From assembly GCA_033807775.1 (NCBI GenBank), contig CM066327.1, forward strand, positions 90,418,295 to 90,482,294: a stretch of 64,000 bases of DNA, in the 5' to 3' direction. The stretch is from Saussurea involucrata (taxonomy: Eukaryota > Streptophyta > Magnoliopsida > Asterales > Asteraceae). Positions 35,024 through 45,656 of this stretch are shown here, piece after piece. Within the stretch, counting starts at the first letter, position 1, and every line of letters begins with the position of its first letter. The translations under genes were made by a program, and so were the position numbers. The notes beneath the pieces are model-generated. The model did not search any database. It was not told where the DNA came from and saw only the letters and a list, made by a program, of their open reading frames with translations.

Positions 35024-38000
35024 ATGCCACGGCGACAACTCGAACATTTGGTTCCAATAGATCTCGAAATAGAAAAAACGTTGCGAAAAACACGAAGAAG
35101 CAAGAAAACAAATCGACAACCTCCTGTGATCCCCACTGTGAACATGGCTGCAGTACCGCCACCTATAGTGGAGACCACAATCACGATTGCCGATAACAAA
35201 GATCGAAAAATACGGGACTATGCTACTTCCGGAGTTGGTGATTTATGCTCCGGAATTTTGAGACCCAATATTGTTGCAACGCATTTTGAACTCAAACCGG
35301 TGATGTTTCAAATGATCCAAGCCATGGGTCAATTTGGAGGATCGCCATCTGAGGATCCGCACTCGCACTTAAAATCTTTTTTAGAAATGACCGATTCCTT
35401 TCAATTGCAAGGTGTTAGTGATGAGGCATTAAGACTAAGGCTTTTCCCTTTTTCATTAAGGGACAAAGCAAAATCTTGGCTGAACGCACATGCACCTCAC
35501 TCGATAACCACTTGGCAAGAACTTGCCGATAGATTTTTGCAAAAATACTTTCCTCCAACAAGGAATGTTAGATTTCGAAATGATATAATTTTATTTAGGC
35601 AAGAGGAAGATGAGGCTGTTTCGGATGCATGGGAACGATTTAAAGATTTACTTCGAAAGTGCCCACATCATGGCATCCCACATTGCATCCAATTGGAGAC
35701 CTTTTACAATGGTCTTTCCAATGCAGCCAAAATCATCTTAGATGCAACAGCCGGTGGAACATTTACGAGTATGACTTACAACGAAGGATATCAAATCTTA
35801 GAAAAAGTGTCCAACAACAATACCGAATGGTCAAATCCGAGAGCACCCATGTCTAAGACCAACACCATAGATTCCGAAGCACTCAAAACCATGAATGCAC
35901 AATTAGTGGCCTTGACAAAAATCGTTTTAAATCAAAATCGAGGCCAAGTCAATTCCGCAACCCATCTCGCTGATAACTGCTCCCTTTGTGGAGAGGAGCA
36001 TGTTTTCGACTATTGTCCAGCAAACCCCGAATCTGTTAATGTCATAGGGACCAACCAAAGGAACAACCCTTATTCGCAGACTTATAATCCAGGTTGGAGA
36101 AATCATCCGAATTTCTCTTGGTCCGGTAATCAAGGACTCCAACCCCAAGGACCGAGTCACATCCAGCAAAGACCATACAATCCCCCGGGATTTCAGCAAC
36201 ATCACAGTGGGCAATCCCCACATCACAGTGGGCAGTCCCCACAACCATACCAACCACGATCCAACCAACCAGCTGAGGCTCAACAATCGATCGAGTCGAT
36301 TCTCAAAGGTTTTATGAATCAAACCCAAGCAGCCATTAGGAATATAGAGACCCAAGTAGGACAGCTAGCCGTTGAAGTTAAGAATAGACCACCAGGAACG
36401 TTACCGAGTGATACCGAGCAAGCTAGAGTGATAGGAAAAGGACCAGAACATGTCAAGTCCATAACTTTAAGGAGTGGAAAGGATCTGAAAAATATCATTT
36501 TTGAATCTGATGATTCGCCTCAAAAACCCACTGTGAGCACCACAGTGGGCACTCCTCAAGTCACTGTGATCCCCACAGTGGGGACCGACATCCCTGACCT
36601 TCCCACTTTTGGACCTGTCCCAAAGACTACTGTTCCAAAGCCAATACCACAGCAAACTCAGATTGACCCACGAAACATTCCATTTCCTCAAAGAATGAAG
36701 CCTAAAAATGTCGATGTTCAGTTTAAAAAATTCTTAGACATTTTTAAGCAACTTCACATTAACATACCCTTGGTAGAAGCTCTCGAGCAGATGCCAAGCT
36801 ATGTTAAATTCTTAAAAGATATTTTGAACAAAAAGAGGAAGTTGGGTGAATTTGAAACTGTGGCTTTGACCGAAGAATGTAGTGCCCTCCTAACAAGCAA
36901 GATTCCACCTAAGTTGAAAGACCCGGGTAGTTTCACCATTCCATGCATTATAGGAGGACAAGAAGTAGGCCAAGCACTCTGTGATTTAGGAGCTAGTGTC
37001 AACTTGATGCCTTTGTCCATTTTTAACAAGTTAGGGATTGGAGAGGCTAGACCCACAACCGTGACATTACAACTAGCCGACCGATCCATTGCCTACCCCA
37101 AGGGAAAAATAGAAGACGTTTTGGTCCAAGTGGATAAATTTATCTTCCCCGCCGATTTTCTTGTTTTAGATTATGAGGCCGATAAAGAAATCCCAATCAT
37201 CTTAGGACGTCCGTTTCTTGCAACCGGACGTACTTTGATCGATGTGCACAAAGGAGAACTCACGATGCGAGTTAATGACCAAGAGGTAACTTTTAATGTT
37301 TTCAAATCTCTCAAATATATAGACACCGAAGATTGTTTTGCCTTAAGTTCGATTTATGAAACCCACAATTTTGGCAATTTGCCCACAGTGGGGAGTACAG
37401 TTCCCACAGTGGGGATTGACAGTGAGCACTCTGAATCAGAGAGTAATGACACTTTTAAGGATGAGTGTAATGAAATGGTTGCAGCTTTTGAACCTCTGGA
37501 CTTCAAAGATAGAGATGTTCAATCCCCTTCAATAGAACAACCTCCCGAGTTAGAGCTTAAACCATTGCCTTCCCATTTAAAGTATGCTTATCTCGCTAAG
37601 GATAATAAACTTCCCGTCATTATCTCTTCCAAACTTAGTGAGAAACAAGAACAACTTCTGATTGATTTGTTGATAAAGCATAAGGGAGCAATTGGTTGGA
37701 CCATAGCGGACATTCGAGGGATTAGCCCCTCTTTATGTCAACATAAGATTAACTTGGAGAGTGACCACCCGGGGAAAGTCCAACCCCAAAGAAGGTTGAA
37801 CCCCATCATGAAGGAGGTAGTTAAGAAAGAAGTCTTGAAATGGTTAGATGCCGGTATTATCTATCCCATTGCCAGTAGTAGTTGGGTGAGCCCCGTTCAA
37901 TGTGTCCCTAAAAAGGGAGGAACAACAGTGGTCAGAAATGAAAAGAACGAACTCATTCCAACTAGGACTGTTACGGGATGGAGAATATGCATGGACTATA

Positions 38001-40462
38001 GGCAACTGAATCTAGCAACAAAGAAAGACCATTTCCCGTTACCTTTTATTGATCAAATGCTTGATAGATTAGCGGGAAAGGAATTTTATTGTTTTCTAGA
38101 TGGATACTCCGGATATAACCAAATCCACATCGCACCCGAAGACCAAGAAAAGACCACCTTTACTTGTCCATATGGTACTTTTGCATTCCGGAGAATGCCT
38201 TTTGGTTTATGTAATGCTCCCGCTACTTTTCAACGCTGTATGATGGCCATTTTTACTGATATGATAGAAGATACCATAGAAGTTTTTATGGACGATTTTT
38301 CTGTGATCGGCACATCATTTGATAACTGTTTGAGGAATCTAGAAAAAAGTTTGGTGAGATGTGAAACCCACGACCTTATTCTAAATTGGGAAAAATGTCA
38401 GTTCATGGTCGAAGAGGGCATCGTTTTGGGTCATCTTGTGTCGAAAAAGGGTTTGGAAGTTGATGAAGCAAAACTAGAAGTAATCTCCCAACTTCCCGAG
38501 CCCACAACGGTAAAAGGCATTCGCAGTTTTTTAGGTCACGCAGGTTTCTATAGGAGGTTCATAAAAGATTTTTCCAAAATAACTAAACCCCTATGTAACC
38601 TGCTGCAACATGAAAGAGAGTTTGTTTTTACCAAAGAATGTAGAAACGCATTTGAAATAATCAAAAAAGCCTTAGTTACTGCACCCATAGTGACCACTCC
38701 TGACTGGTCACTCCCATTTGAAGTCATGTGTGACGCCAGCGATTGGGCTATAGGTGCAGTACTAGGCCAACGAAAAGATAAGATTTTTCATCCAATATAC
38801 TATGCAAGCAAGACTTTGATCGAGGCTCAAATCAACTACACTGTAACCGAAAAAGAACTACTTGCAGTAGTTTTTGCTTTTGATCGTTTCAGGTCTTACT
38901 TAATTGGAGCAAAGGTCATAGTACACACCGATCACGCAGCCATCAAATATTTGATCAACAAGGCTGACTCTAAACCGAGGTTGATCAGATGGGTGCTGTT
39001 GCTGCAGGAATTTGACCTCCAGATCGTCGACAGAAAAGGAACAAGCAATCAGGTTGCTGATCATCTGTCCAGGCTCGAGAAGACAGTGGGCACTGTTGAC
39101 CCCACTCCTGACCCCACTCCGGTAAAAGAAACTTTTCCCGATGAACAATTATTATCTGCGCAACATCATAATGAAACTCCTTGGTATGCTGATATTGCAA
39201 ACTTTTTAGCAAGTGGACTTAAGCCCCACGGGATGAGTGGACAACCATTCAAGAAATTTTTACACGACACACGACAATACGTTTGGGACGATCCCTTCTT
39301 GTACAAGATAGGGGCGGACCAAATATTAAGGCGTTGTGTCCATGGGAGTGAACAACATCAAATACTCCATGGTTGTCACACATCCCACTACGGTGGCCAC
39401 TTCGGTGGAAACCGTACCGCAGCAAAAATTTTGCAAAGTGGATTCTTTTGGCCCACTGTTTTTAAAGACTCATTTGAATTCGTGAAAAATTGTGAGCAAT
39501 GTCAACGTACGGGGAATATATCGCAAAGAAATGAAATGCCTCTTAACAACATTCTAGAGGTCGAACTTTTTGATGTATGGGGGATAGATTTTATGGGACC
39601 TTTTCCAAATTCCAACAATAACTTTTACATCTTGGTTGCGGTAGATTATGTTTCAAAATGGGTAGAAGCCATTGCTTGTCACTCCAATGATGCTAACACT
39701 GTGGTGAAGTTCTTACACAAAAATATATTCACTCGCTTCGGAACACCACGAGCATTAATTAGTGACGAAGGCACCCATTTTGTAAACAAAGTCATGGCCT
39801 CGGTTCTTGCTAAATATGATATTCATCATAGAGTGGCCACCGCATACCACCCACAAACCAATGGGTTGGCCGAGCTTTCAAATCGTGAGATCAAGGGAAT
39901 TTTGGAAAAAGTTGTTAAGCCACACCGTAAAGATTGGTCAATCAAACTCGATGATGCTCTTTGGGCCTATCGAACAGCCTATAAAACTCCTCTGGGAATG
40001 TCTCCATTCAAATTAGTTTTTGGCAAAGCTTGCCATTTACCGATTGAATTAGAGCACAAGGCATTCTGGGCCCTTAAAGAGCTTAACATGAGTGAGGATG
40101 CCGCGGGAATCAAAAGGAGTCTGCAAATACATGAGCTAGAGGAGTTGCGATATCACTCCTATGAGAATGCAAAGTTGTACAAGGAAAAGACCAAGATGTG
40201 GCACGATCGTCGAATCAACCATAGGGAGTTCATGGAAGGACAACAGGTACTATTGTTCAATTCCCGTCTCAAACTCTTTCCAGGTAAACTTAAATCAAGA
40301 TGGACGGGACCATACACCATTGTCAAGGTGAGTCCTTTCGGAACAGTGGAGTTGAAATCCCCACAATCGGGTCAAACCTTTAAAGTCAATGGGCAAAGGG
40401 TAAAGCATTTTTTGCATGAAAGTGCCCACATCCCTGCCCACTCTCCGCCTCGCTATGGTTAG
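35024..40462 (+). CDS. Athila gag-pol polyprotein, intact, 1812 aa
   Basis: ATG at 35024 (MPRRQLEHLVPIDLE), about 80 bases after the PBS; stop at 40460-40462 with no break. Gag core at about residues 100-270 (SHLKSFLEMTDSFQLQGVSD). Short CX2CX3HX4C knuckle CSLCGEEHVFDYC near 318. Aspartic protease site CDLGASVNLMP near 652. RT with FLDGYSGYNQIHIAPEDQ near 1023 and FMDD near 1088 (FMDD in place of the common YVDD). RNase H from about 1235 (MCDASDWAIGAVLGQ). Integrase zinc finger near 1452 (HTSHYGGHFGGN ... CEQCQ) and core with WGIDFMGPFP near 1519, LISDEGTHF, and YHPQTNGLAELSNREIKG near 1608. No chromodomain. It makes particle, protease, cDNA and integration activities in one protein. All catalytic residues I can recognise are present, so this copy may still be able to move. 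Confidence 0.96.
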   Translation: MPRRQLEHLVPIDLEIEKTLRKTRRSKKTNRQPPVIPTVNMAAVPPPIVETTITIADNKDRKIRDYATSGVGDLCSGILRPNIVATHFELKPVMFQMIQAMGQFGGSPSEDPHSHLKSFLEMTDSFQLQGVSDEALRLRLFPFSLRDKAKSWLNAHAPHSITTWQELADRFLQKYFPPTRNVRFRNDIILFRQEEDEAVSDAWERFKDLLRKCPHHGIPHCIQLETFYNGLSNAAKIILDATAGGTFTSMTYNEGYQILEKVSNNNTEWSNPRAPMSKTNTIDSEALKTMNAQLVALTKIVLNQNRGQVNSATHLADNCSLCGEEHVFDYCPANPESVNVIGTNQRNNPYSQTYNPGWRNHPNFSWSGNQGLQPQGPSHIQQRPYNPPGFQQHHSGQSPHHSGQSPQPYQPRSNQPAEAQQSIESILKGFMNQTQAAIRNIETQVGQLAVEVKNRPPGTLPSDTEQARVIGKGPEHVKSITLRSGKDLKNIIFESDDSPQKPTVSTTVGTPQVTVIPTVGTDIPDLPTFGPVPKTTVPKPIPQQTQIDPRNIPFPQRMKPKNVDVQFKKFLDIFKQLHINIPLVEALEQMPSYVKFLKDILNKKRKLGEFETVALTEECSALLTSKIPPKLKDPGSFTIPCIIGGQEVGQALCDLGASVNLMPLSIFNKLGIGEARPTTVTLQLADRSIAYPKGKIEDVLVQVDKFIFPADFLVLDYEADKEIPIILGRPFLATGRTLIDVHKGELTMRVNDQEVTFNVFKSLKYIDTEDCFALSSIYETHNFGNLPTVGSTVPTVGIDSEHSESESNDTFKDECNEMVAAFEPLDFKDRDVQSPSIEQPPELELKPLPSHLKYAYLAKDNKLPVIISSKLSEKQEQLLIDLLIKHKGAIGWTIADIRGISPSLCQHKINLESDHPGKVQPQRRLNPIMKEVVKKEVLKWLDAGIIYPIASSSWVSPVQCVPKKGGTTVVRNEKNELIPTRTVTGWRICMDYRQLNLATKKDHFPLPFIDQMLDRLAGKEFYCFLDGYSGYNQIHIAPEDQEKTTFTCPYGTFAFRRMPFGLCNAPATFQRCMMAIFTDMIEDTIEVFMDDFSVIGTSFDNCLRNLEKSLVRCETHDLILNWEKCQFMVEEGIVLGHLVSKKGLEVDEAKLEVISQLPEPTTVKGIRSFLGHAGFYRRFIKDFSKITKPLCNLLQHEREFVFTKECRNAFEIIKKALVTAPIVTTPDWSLPFEVMCDASDWAIGAVLGQRKDKIFHPIYYASKTLIEAQINYTVTEKELLAVVFAFDRFRSYLIGAKVIVHTDHAAIKYLINKADSKPRLIRWVLLLQEFDLQIVDRKGTSNQVADHLSRLEKTVGTVDPTPDPTPVKETFPDEQLLSAQHHNETPWYADIANFLASGLKPHGMSGQPFKKFLHDTRQYVWDDPFLYKIGADQILRRCVHGSEQHQILHGCHTSHYGGHFGGNRTAAKILQSGFFWPTVFKDSFEFVKNCEQCQRTGNISQRNEMPLNNILEVELFDVWGIDFMGPFPNSNNNFYILVAVDYVSKWVEAIACHSNDANTVVKFLHKNIFTRFGTPRALISDEGTHFVNKVMASVLAKYDIHHRVATAYHPQTNGLAELSNREIKGILEKVVKPHRKDWSIKLDDALWAYRTAYKTPLGMSPFKLVFGKACHLPIELEHKAFWALKELNMSEDAAGIKRSLQIHELEELRYHSYENAKLYKEKTKMWHDRRINHREFMEGQQVLLFNSRLKLFPGKLKSRWTGPYTIVKVSPFGTVELKSPQSGQTFKVNGQRVKHFLHESAHIPAHSPPRYG

Positions 40463-40949
40463 AGAAATTCACAACCGTTTGTAAATATTTTATTTCACTT
40501 TTTGTTGTCTTTTTATTATTTTTGGTCTTTTTAATTCTGCATGGTAGTTTGTTTTAATGTGTGTAGAAGAACGTGCCACCTTTTGAAGAAAAATCAAGGA
40601 AAGTACTTTGCAGTGGGGAAGGATCAGGTCACTGCGCTCCCCACTCCCCACCTGACGAATGAAAGGACTATTTTTGGGGCCCAATGCTGACAAGCTTTCA
40701 CCTTTTGCTGCCATCAAGTCTACTTTTAGGCCATGGTGTCATAGTTCATCATTTCCCAAGCAAAGCTATCATTGTCAATCCTCTCCCTCTCTCCTAAAAA
40801 CCGGCGGTTTCCCCCCATTTTTGACAAGAAAACATTTCCAAAAACCACCTTAACCTCTTTTGCTACCAAAATTTACCCAGCAAACTTTTTCTTCTTCATT
40901 TCTCTCTCTACGAAAAACCCACCAGCAAAACCCTTCCAAAACCCTAAGA
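40463..40949 (+). other. Athila spacer between gag-pol and env-like ORF
   Basis: A 490-base non-coding stretch with T-rich, then CCTCTC-rich sequence before the ORF start. It could supply a splice acceptor for a subgenomic RNA; none is proven. Confidence 0.5.
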
Positions 40950-43019
40950 ATGGCAAGAACCAAGAGAATGAACACCAACCCCGATGCACTCACACGTGCG
41001 GCCGTCCGCCGCAGGACCGCCGAAGAACAACCACCGGAAGCCGTCACCCGTGACCTGAACGAACCACCACCGGACTCCGGCGAAAACCCGATCATCTCCG
41101 GTGCAGCCGACGAGGGTTCTTCAAAGCACGAAAGCCCAAAAGCTACTTCATCATCGCAAGTCTCAGACAACAGTATCACCCATTTCGAGACCGAGACACT
41201 TCTAGCCGAAGAAGAAGAGAGACGGTTAGCAGAGGAGTTCAAACAGAAAATGGAAGCCATTAGAAAAAGAATGGAAGAGGTCGAGAGGAGGCGTCGAGAG
41301 GAAGAAGAAAGAATCAGAAAGGAAGAAGAGGAAAGAATCAAACGAGAGGAGGAAGAAAGATTAAAAAGAGAGGAGGAAGAGAGATTGAGGAGGGAAGAAG
41401 CCGCAAGATTGGCTAGAGAGGAGGAGGAGCGATTGTAAGAGGAAGAACGAAAGAAGGATGAAGAAGCAAGGATATTCGAGCAGAAAAAGAAACAAGCAGA
41501 GGAGGAGTGTTTGGCTCGTGAGGAAGAAGAAAGACAGAAGAAGATTAAGGAGCAGACTCAGACATTAGACATTCCCCAGAACAAAAATGCTGATAGTGTG
41601 GAGGATGTCCACACCACTGCCCACAGTGAAGAAACCCCAACCAGAGCACTCCAGAGGAACAGGGGAATGGTTACACGATCTGGTGCATCCAAGAAGGCAT
41701 CGTCTGCAAAACCGAAAAGAAAAGCGTCGAGGAAAGGTAAGGGTATCGAACCCTCTTTAAGTTCTTCTTCTAGTGATACTAATACGGGAAGTGAACAAAA
41801 CCTTTCTGAAAATCCACATCTGTCCACTGTGGGGACTGCTCATGCCCCCAGTGGGATACCGAGGCAATTCACTTCCCCAGCTGCTAGAACCCACTTTGAG
41901 TGTATTTGCACTCGGAAGTTGAATTTAGAGAGGGGTTTCGACCCCGACTTTGTAGAAGCAAATCCCTTTGTCAAAGATAAACTTGTAGCGCAAGATTGGG
42001 CAACCATTGCCACTGCCAATCGCCGCGCTAATGCATCATTAGTCCGAGAATTTTATGCTGAGGCCTCCCAAGCCAAAGAATCATTTGTTAAGATCAGAGG
42101 AAAGGTTGTGGACTTTACTCCAGGCAATATAAACCGAGTGTTAGGTAGAGGAGCTCCGGAACCTTGTGCTTTCGGACAGTTCCTGGCAAAGATGACTCCG
42201 GCTGATGAGGAATTGATTTTAAAAGAAATAGCAGTTGAGGGAAGGCCATGGAATCAGGATGGCCAAAGAAGGTGTCTATATGCTGGCAGCCTCACCACTG
42301 AGGCTGCTGTGTGGTTCCAATTCTTAAGGGCCTCGGTGGCCCCAACATCGCACGACACGACTCTCTCCATGCATAAGTGTGCCATGCTTTACTGCGTTCT
42401 CACTAAAAAGAAGATCAATCTGGGCATCATAATGCATGGTGCCATCCATCAGGCCAGAACACGAACCAAGGTAATCCTACCCCTTCCTTGCCTTATTACA
42501 CTATTGCAAATAGATGCCGGAGTGCCCACAGCTGAAGAAGACCAGTGGATCATTTCCACGAAAAACATCAGTATTCAGACAATTAAGAAGATGAGAAGAG
42601 AGATAGGAGGCCCGTCTGTTGAGCCTGCCCAGGTACAGCCCAATGTGCGAATAGCCGACGAGCACATAGTGGGCACTGAAGTGCCCACTGTGGAGAAGAA
42701 GGGTACCCCACTCCATTCAACCGAGGCCGGATCATCAAGCAACCAAATGGGAGAGATTTTGGCAGCTTTAAAGAAGCTCACATACAGGATCGAGTTGCTG
42801 GAAAGTGAGCAGCGATATCAGAACCGGGCCACGCAGAAATTTTGGATGTATACAAGAGAACGAGATGAGGTGACGGGCCTGATGATGAAAGAGGCCAACC
42901 CAATGCTAGCTGCTCAGCTCCCAGAATTCCCGAAAGATATATGCCCGGTTAATGACAGTGAGGATGAGTTCGATGATGATGATGCGGATCTGTCACCGCA
43001 AGCCACCCAAACCCCGTGA
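40950..43019 (+). pseudogene. Athila env-like ORF, one in-frame TAA
   Basis: ATG at 40950 (MARTKRMNTNPDALTR). The frame continues to 43019 with a single TAA at 41436-41438, inside a long Glu/Arg/Lys coiled coil of repeated EEERLKREEEER type (41200-41560). After it come a Ser-rich linker and a folded domain (about 41890-42600: THFECICTRKLNLERGFDPD, GRGAPEPCAFGQFLAKM, AAVWFQFLRASVAPTSHDTT). The C-terminus is acidic. The folded part resembles the family known in plants as putative plant transposon protein. I see no signal peptide or membrane segment, so the envelope name is positional only. The TAA is the one clear lesion in this element. Confidence 0.8.
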
Positions 43020-44063
43020 ATGGTTTGTTTTAAAACAATGGTTTCGCTCTTTTGCTCACCAAAAACAATTTTATTTTGTTTGGTTGATCTTTTTGTGCCT
43101 ATGGCTAGGCATTGACACTATTTGCTGTTTTAACTTTTTAAATATCGATGCATGAAAATCCTACCGGTAGGTAGGTACTTTTGGGTACTAACGTATTGAT
43201 TGTTTGAATGCTTGTTTGACCTCGTTTCCATTTCAAGGTACAACTTTCGGCTTCCGACTTAAAAGGTCACTTTTGTAAGTACAAATCTCAACTTGTCCCG
43301 TGAAATGATTTAGGCCATTTTTCGCATCTAAACACGACCCTTTTGTACCCCAAACCACCACCTTTGTTCGTTATTTCTATGTCACAGTGGGGACACTGTG
43401 AGATTTTAAGTTTGAGGTGGGAACTTCCAGAGTGACCTCCAGTTTGCTCACAGTGAGGACACTGTGAAGTCCAAGTTTGAGGTGGGTAAGCCGTACCCCC
43501 CTCCCAAAAAAAAAAGAGAAAACACAAAAATACAAAAACAGAAGAAAATCGGAGTAGCACTAACAAAATTGATGGTGTGCCTTTTCTGGACCATCAAAGT
43601 GCTCACTCCCAGAAAACGATGGTGTGCCTATTCTGGACCATCAGAATACCCACCCTCACAAAAAAATAGCCATACTCCTTATTCCCAAATAAAGCCTGAA
43701 AGTGTACGTACTTATCATAGCAAAATACTAAACATCCACTTCTTGAAATAAAAATCTCAAAGCGAGGTCTTCGGTCCATGTTTGGAAATTTTTGCCAAAA
43801 CCCTTGGGAAAAGATTCAAAGCCATAAACCCTTCAAACCCAAGAAAGCCCTATTGATCAAAAGGTAAACAAGGGAAAGGTTTCGTCAAACACAAAAGTGA
43901 AATTTTCAAGTTTGGAACCGAAGGAAGTATCGAAGGAAGGAGATCAACGCCCATTCAAGTCAAGAAATATGTAAGTCCCTCAAAGACCTTTTATGCATTG
44001 TGTTTCATTTTATTTCTTTCTTTTTATTACTTGGGGACAAGTAATGATTTAAGTTTGAGGTTG
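43020..44063 (+). other. Athila 3' non-coding region
   Basis: Contains two copies of a CACAGTG.GGACACTGTGA unit followed by AAGTTTGAGGTGGG (43383-43490), and two copies of GATGGTGTGCC.TTTCTGGA plus CCATCA at 43571 and 43618. The last 30 bases (TTTAAGTTTGAGGTTG) are the poorly purine-rich PPT position before the LTR. Confidence 0.6.
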
Positions 44064-45651
44064 TGATAACTCTATTTTTAGAGTTATTATTTCCATTTAT
44101 TTTCCACTTTATTTTGTCAATTTTAGCCATTTCACTTCTAAAAACCCCCATTCTTGGTATGATTTACGAAAACGAGCAAAAGGAGTGAACCATGGTCTTT
44201 AATAAATTATTTGGGGAAGTTTTGGGTGTTTTCACGATTTTTCATCCGCAGTGACGTATACAGTGCCCACTCCGGTTCCCCACTCTTCGAGCTGATCAAA
44301 AAGAAATCAAAAAGAAACTTTTAGTTGGGATCTAATTTTCTGGAGGAGGAAGGTTCATATGGCAGAGAAATGGCTGGAGAAGTACAAGGTAGTTCTCATT
44401 GAAGATAGCATCAAGTACACCTCTTTGTACTTGGAGATTGACTTGGAGAAGGGACCATTGGATAAAAGAATTGCACAAGGAGCTGAATTCTGCCACAACT
44501 CAGCAGTCTTTACCCATTGGAAGACCCACCTCTTTTGTGTAATACCCAACTCCTTCTCCTAGTATATAAAGGAGCACTTGGGAGCCATTAAATGCATGCT
44601 TGGTTATCATCCTTGAATACTTTTAGTCTCAAATTCTCTCAACTACCACATTAGCTTTAGTCTTTTATTTACTGCAGTAACTAGCTTTAATTTTCAGTAA
44701 TTTACTTTCTTAGTTTAAATTGTAGTTCGTATTACACAGTGCAGGGACGACTTCTCGTTCCCCACTGTGAGCAGTTAATTCAAGTCACTTTCAGTTTTAT
44801 TATGTGCAAATCTTCATCTTTTGTTTTCTTTACTTCGGAAATGTTAGGCTAAACATCCATTGGGATGTAGGAAGGAGAAGTAACTGGATTTTATCAAAAA
44901 TGCTTGAGTAATCTTTATACTTAGAATATTTGTTGTTTTGGTCTTTCATTCTCGATATTTACCCAAGGATGCGAACAAGCTGATCACTTGCAAGGATCTA
45001 AAGTCTAGTTCTTAACTTAGAAATAAGTAGAGCGCAGTGACACGAGCTTGAATGATGCTAGGGGATTCGAAAGAATTCTTTTGACACTTACGAAAGTGAG
45101 GTCGGCACAGTGAGCTAATCTCTGCCCACTGGAGTAGTAGGCAAGCTAATTTGTGTATTAAAAACACTTAGAGTATTTGTCTCTACACATTCCATCGAGG
45201 CCTGAAAAGGTCCATTTAGAGATTACCATTGACAAAACAACAAGTACTAAGAGTATGGGATTTTTATCTAACGGTGTGAGTATTTTGTAACCGGGCTTTT
45301 CTAGCGAAAATGTCCACCACGAATACGAGGATCACTCTAAGGACCGAGTATTTGAGATAAAATTTAGGGAAAATCCAACCTACATTCCTCCTTTTTAGCA
45401 TTTAGTAAATCGTTTCAAGTAGCTATTTTACCAAACCAAACCAAAGTATTATTTTCCTCTCTAGTTGAAACTTGTAAAAGGAGCTCATGAGAACCGTATT
45501 GTCTTGATTGTCCAGTCTCTGTGGATTCGATTCTGGTATTTTACCAACTATTACTTGCTGTGACGATCATAGTGGACAGTGTACACTTGCACTTCCCACT
45601 GTGGACAGTTTGCAACCCACTGCGATTAAAACACACATTTCGCTCGTAACA
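44064..45651 (+). repeat. 3' LTR of the Athila element
   Basis: Same length as the 5' LTR. The visible differences are ATCCATTGGG against ATCCTTTGGG and AGTAACTGG against AGTACCTGG. It is followed by TSD ATAAT. Confidence 0.97.
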
Positions 45652-45656
45652 ATAAT

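Larger units (their letters stand above)
33334..45651 (+). mobile_element. Athila-type Ty3/gypsy element, 12.3 kb, nested in Sirevirus gag
   Basis: LTRs 33334-34921 and 44064-45651 are both 1588 bases with two differences seen by eye. TSD ATAAT lies at 33329-33333 and 45652-45656. The tRNA-Asp PBS is at 34928. An intact 1812-codon gag-pol is followed by a separate env-like ORF with one stop. PBS type, lack of a chromodomain, FMDD in RT and the extra ORF fit the Athila lineage. It is the youngest layer by position and LTR identity, and is likely to have been active very recently. Confidence 0.95.

Noticed and set aside
40850..41341. 163-codon minus-strand Ser-rich ORF
   Set aside because: Antisense of the Glu/Arg coiled coil of the Athila env-like ORF.
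40950..43019. True retroviral envelope protein
   Set aside because: No signal peptide, membrane segment or cleavage site visible; the content is coiled coil plus a plant-transposon-type domain.
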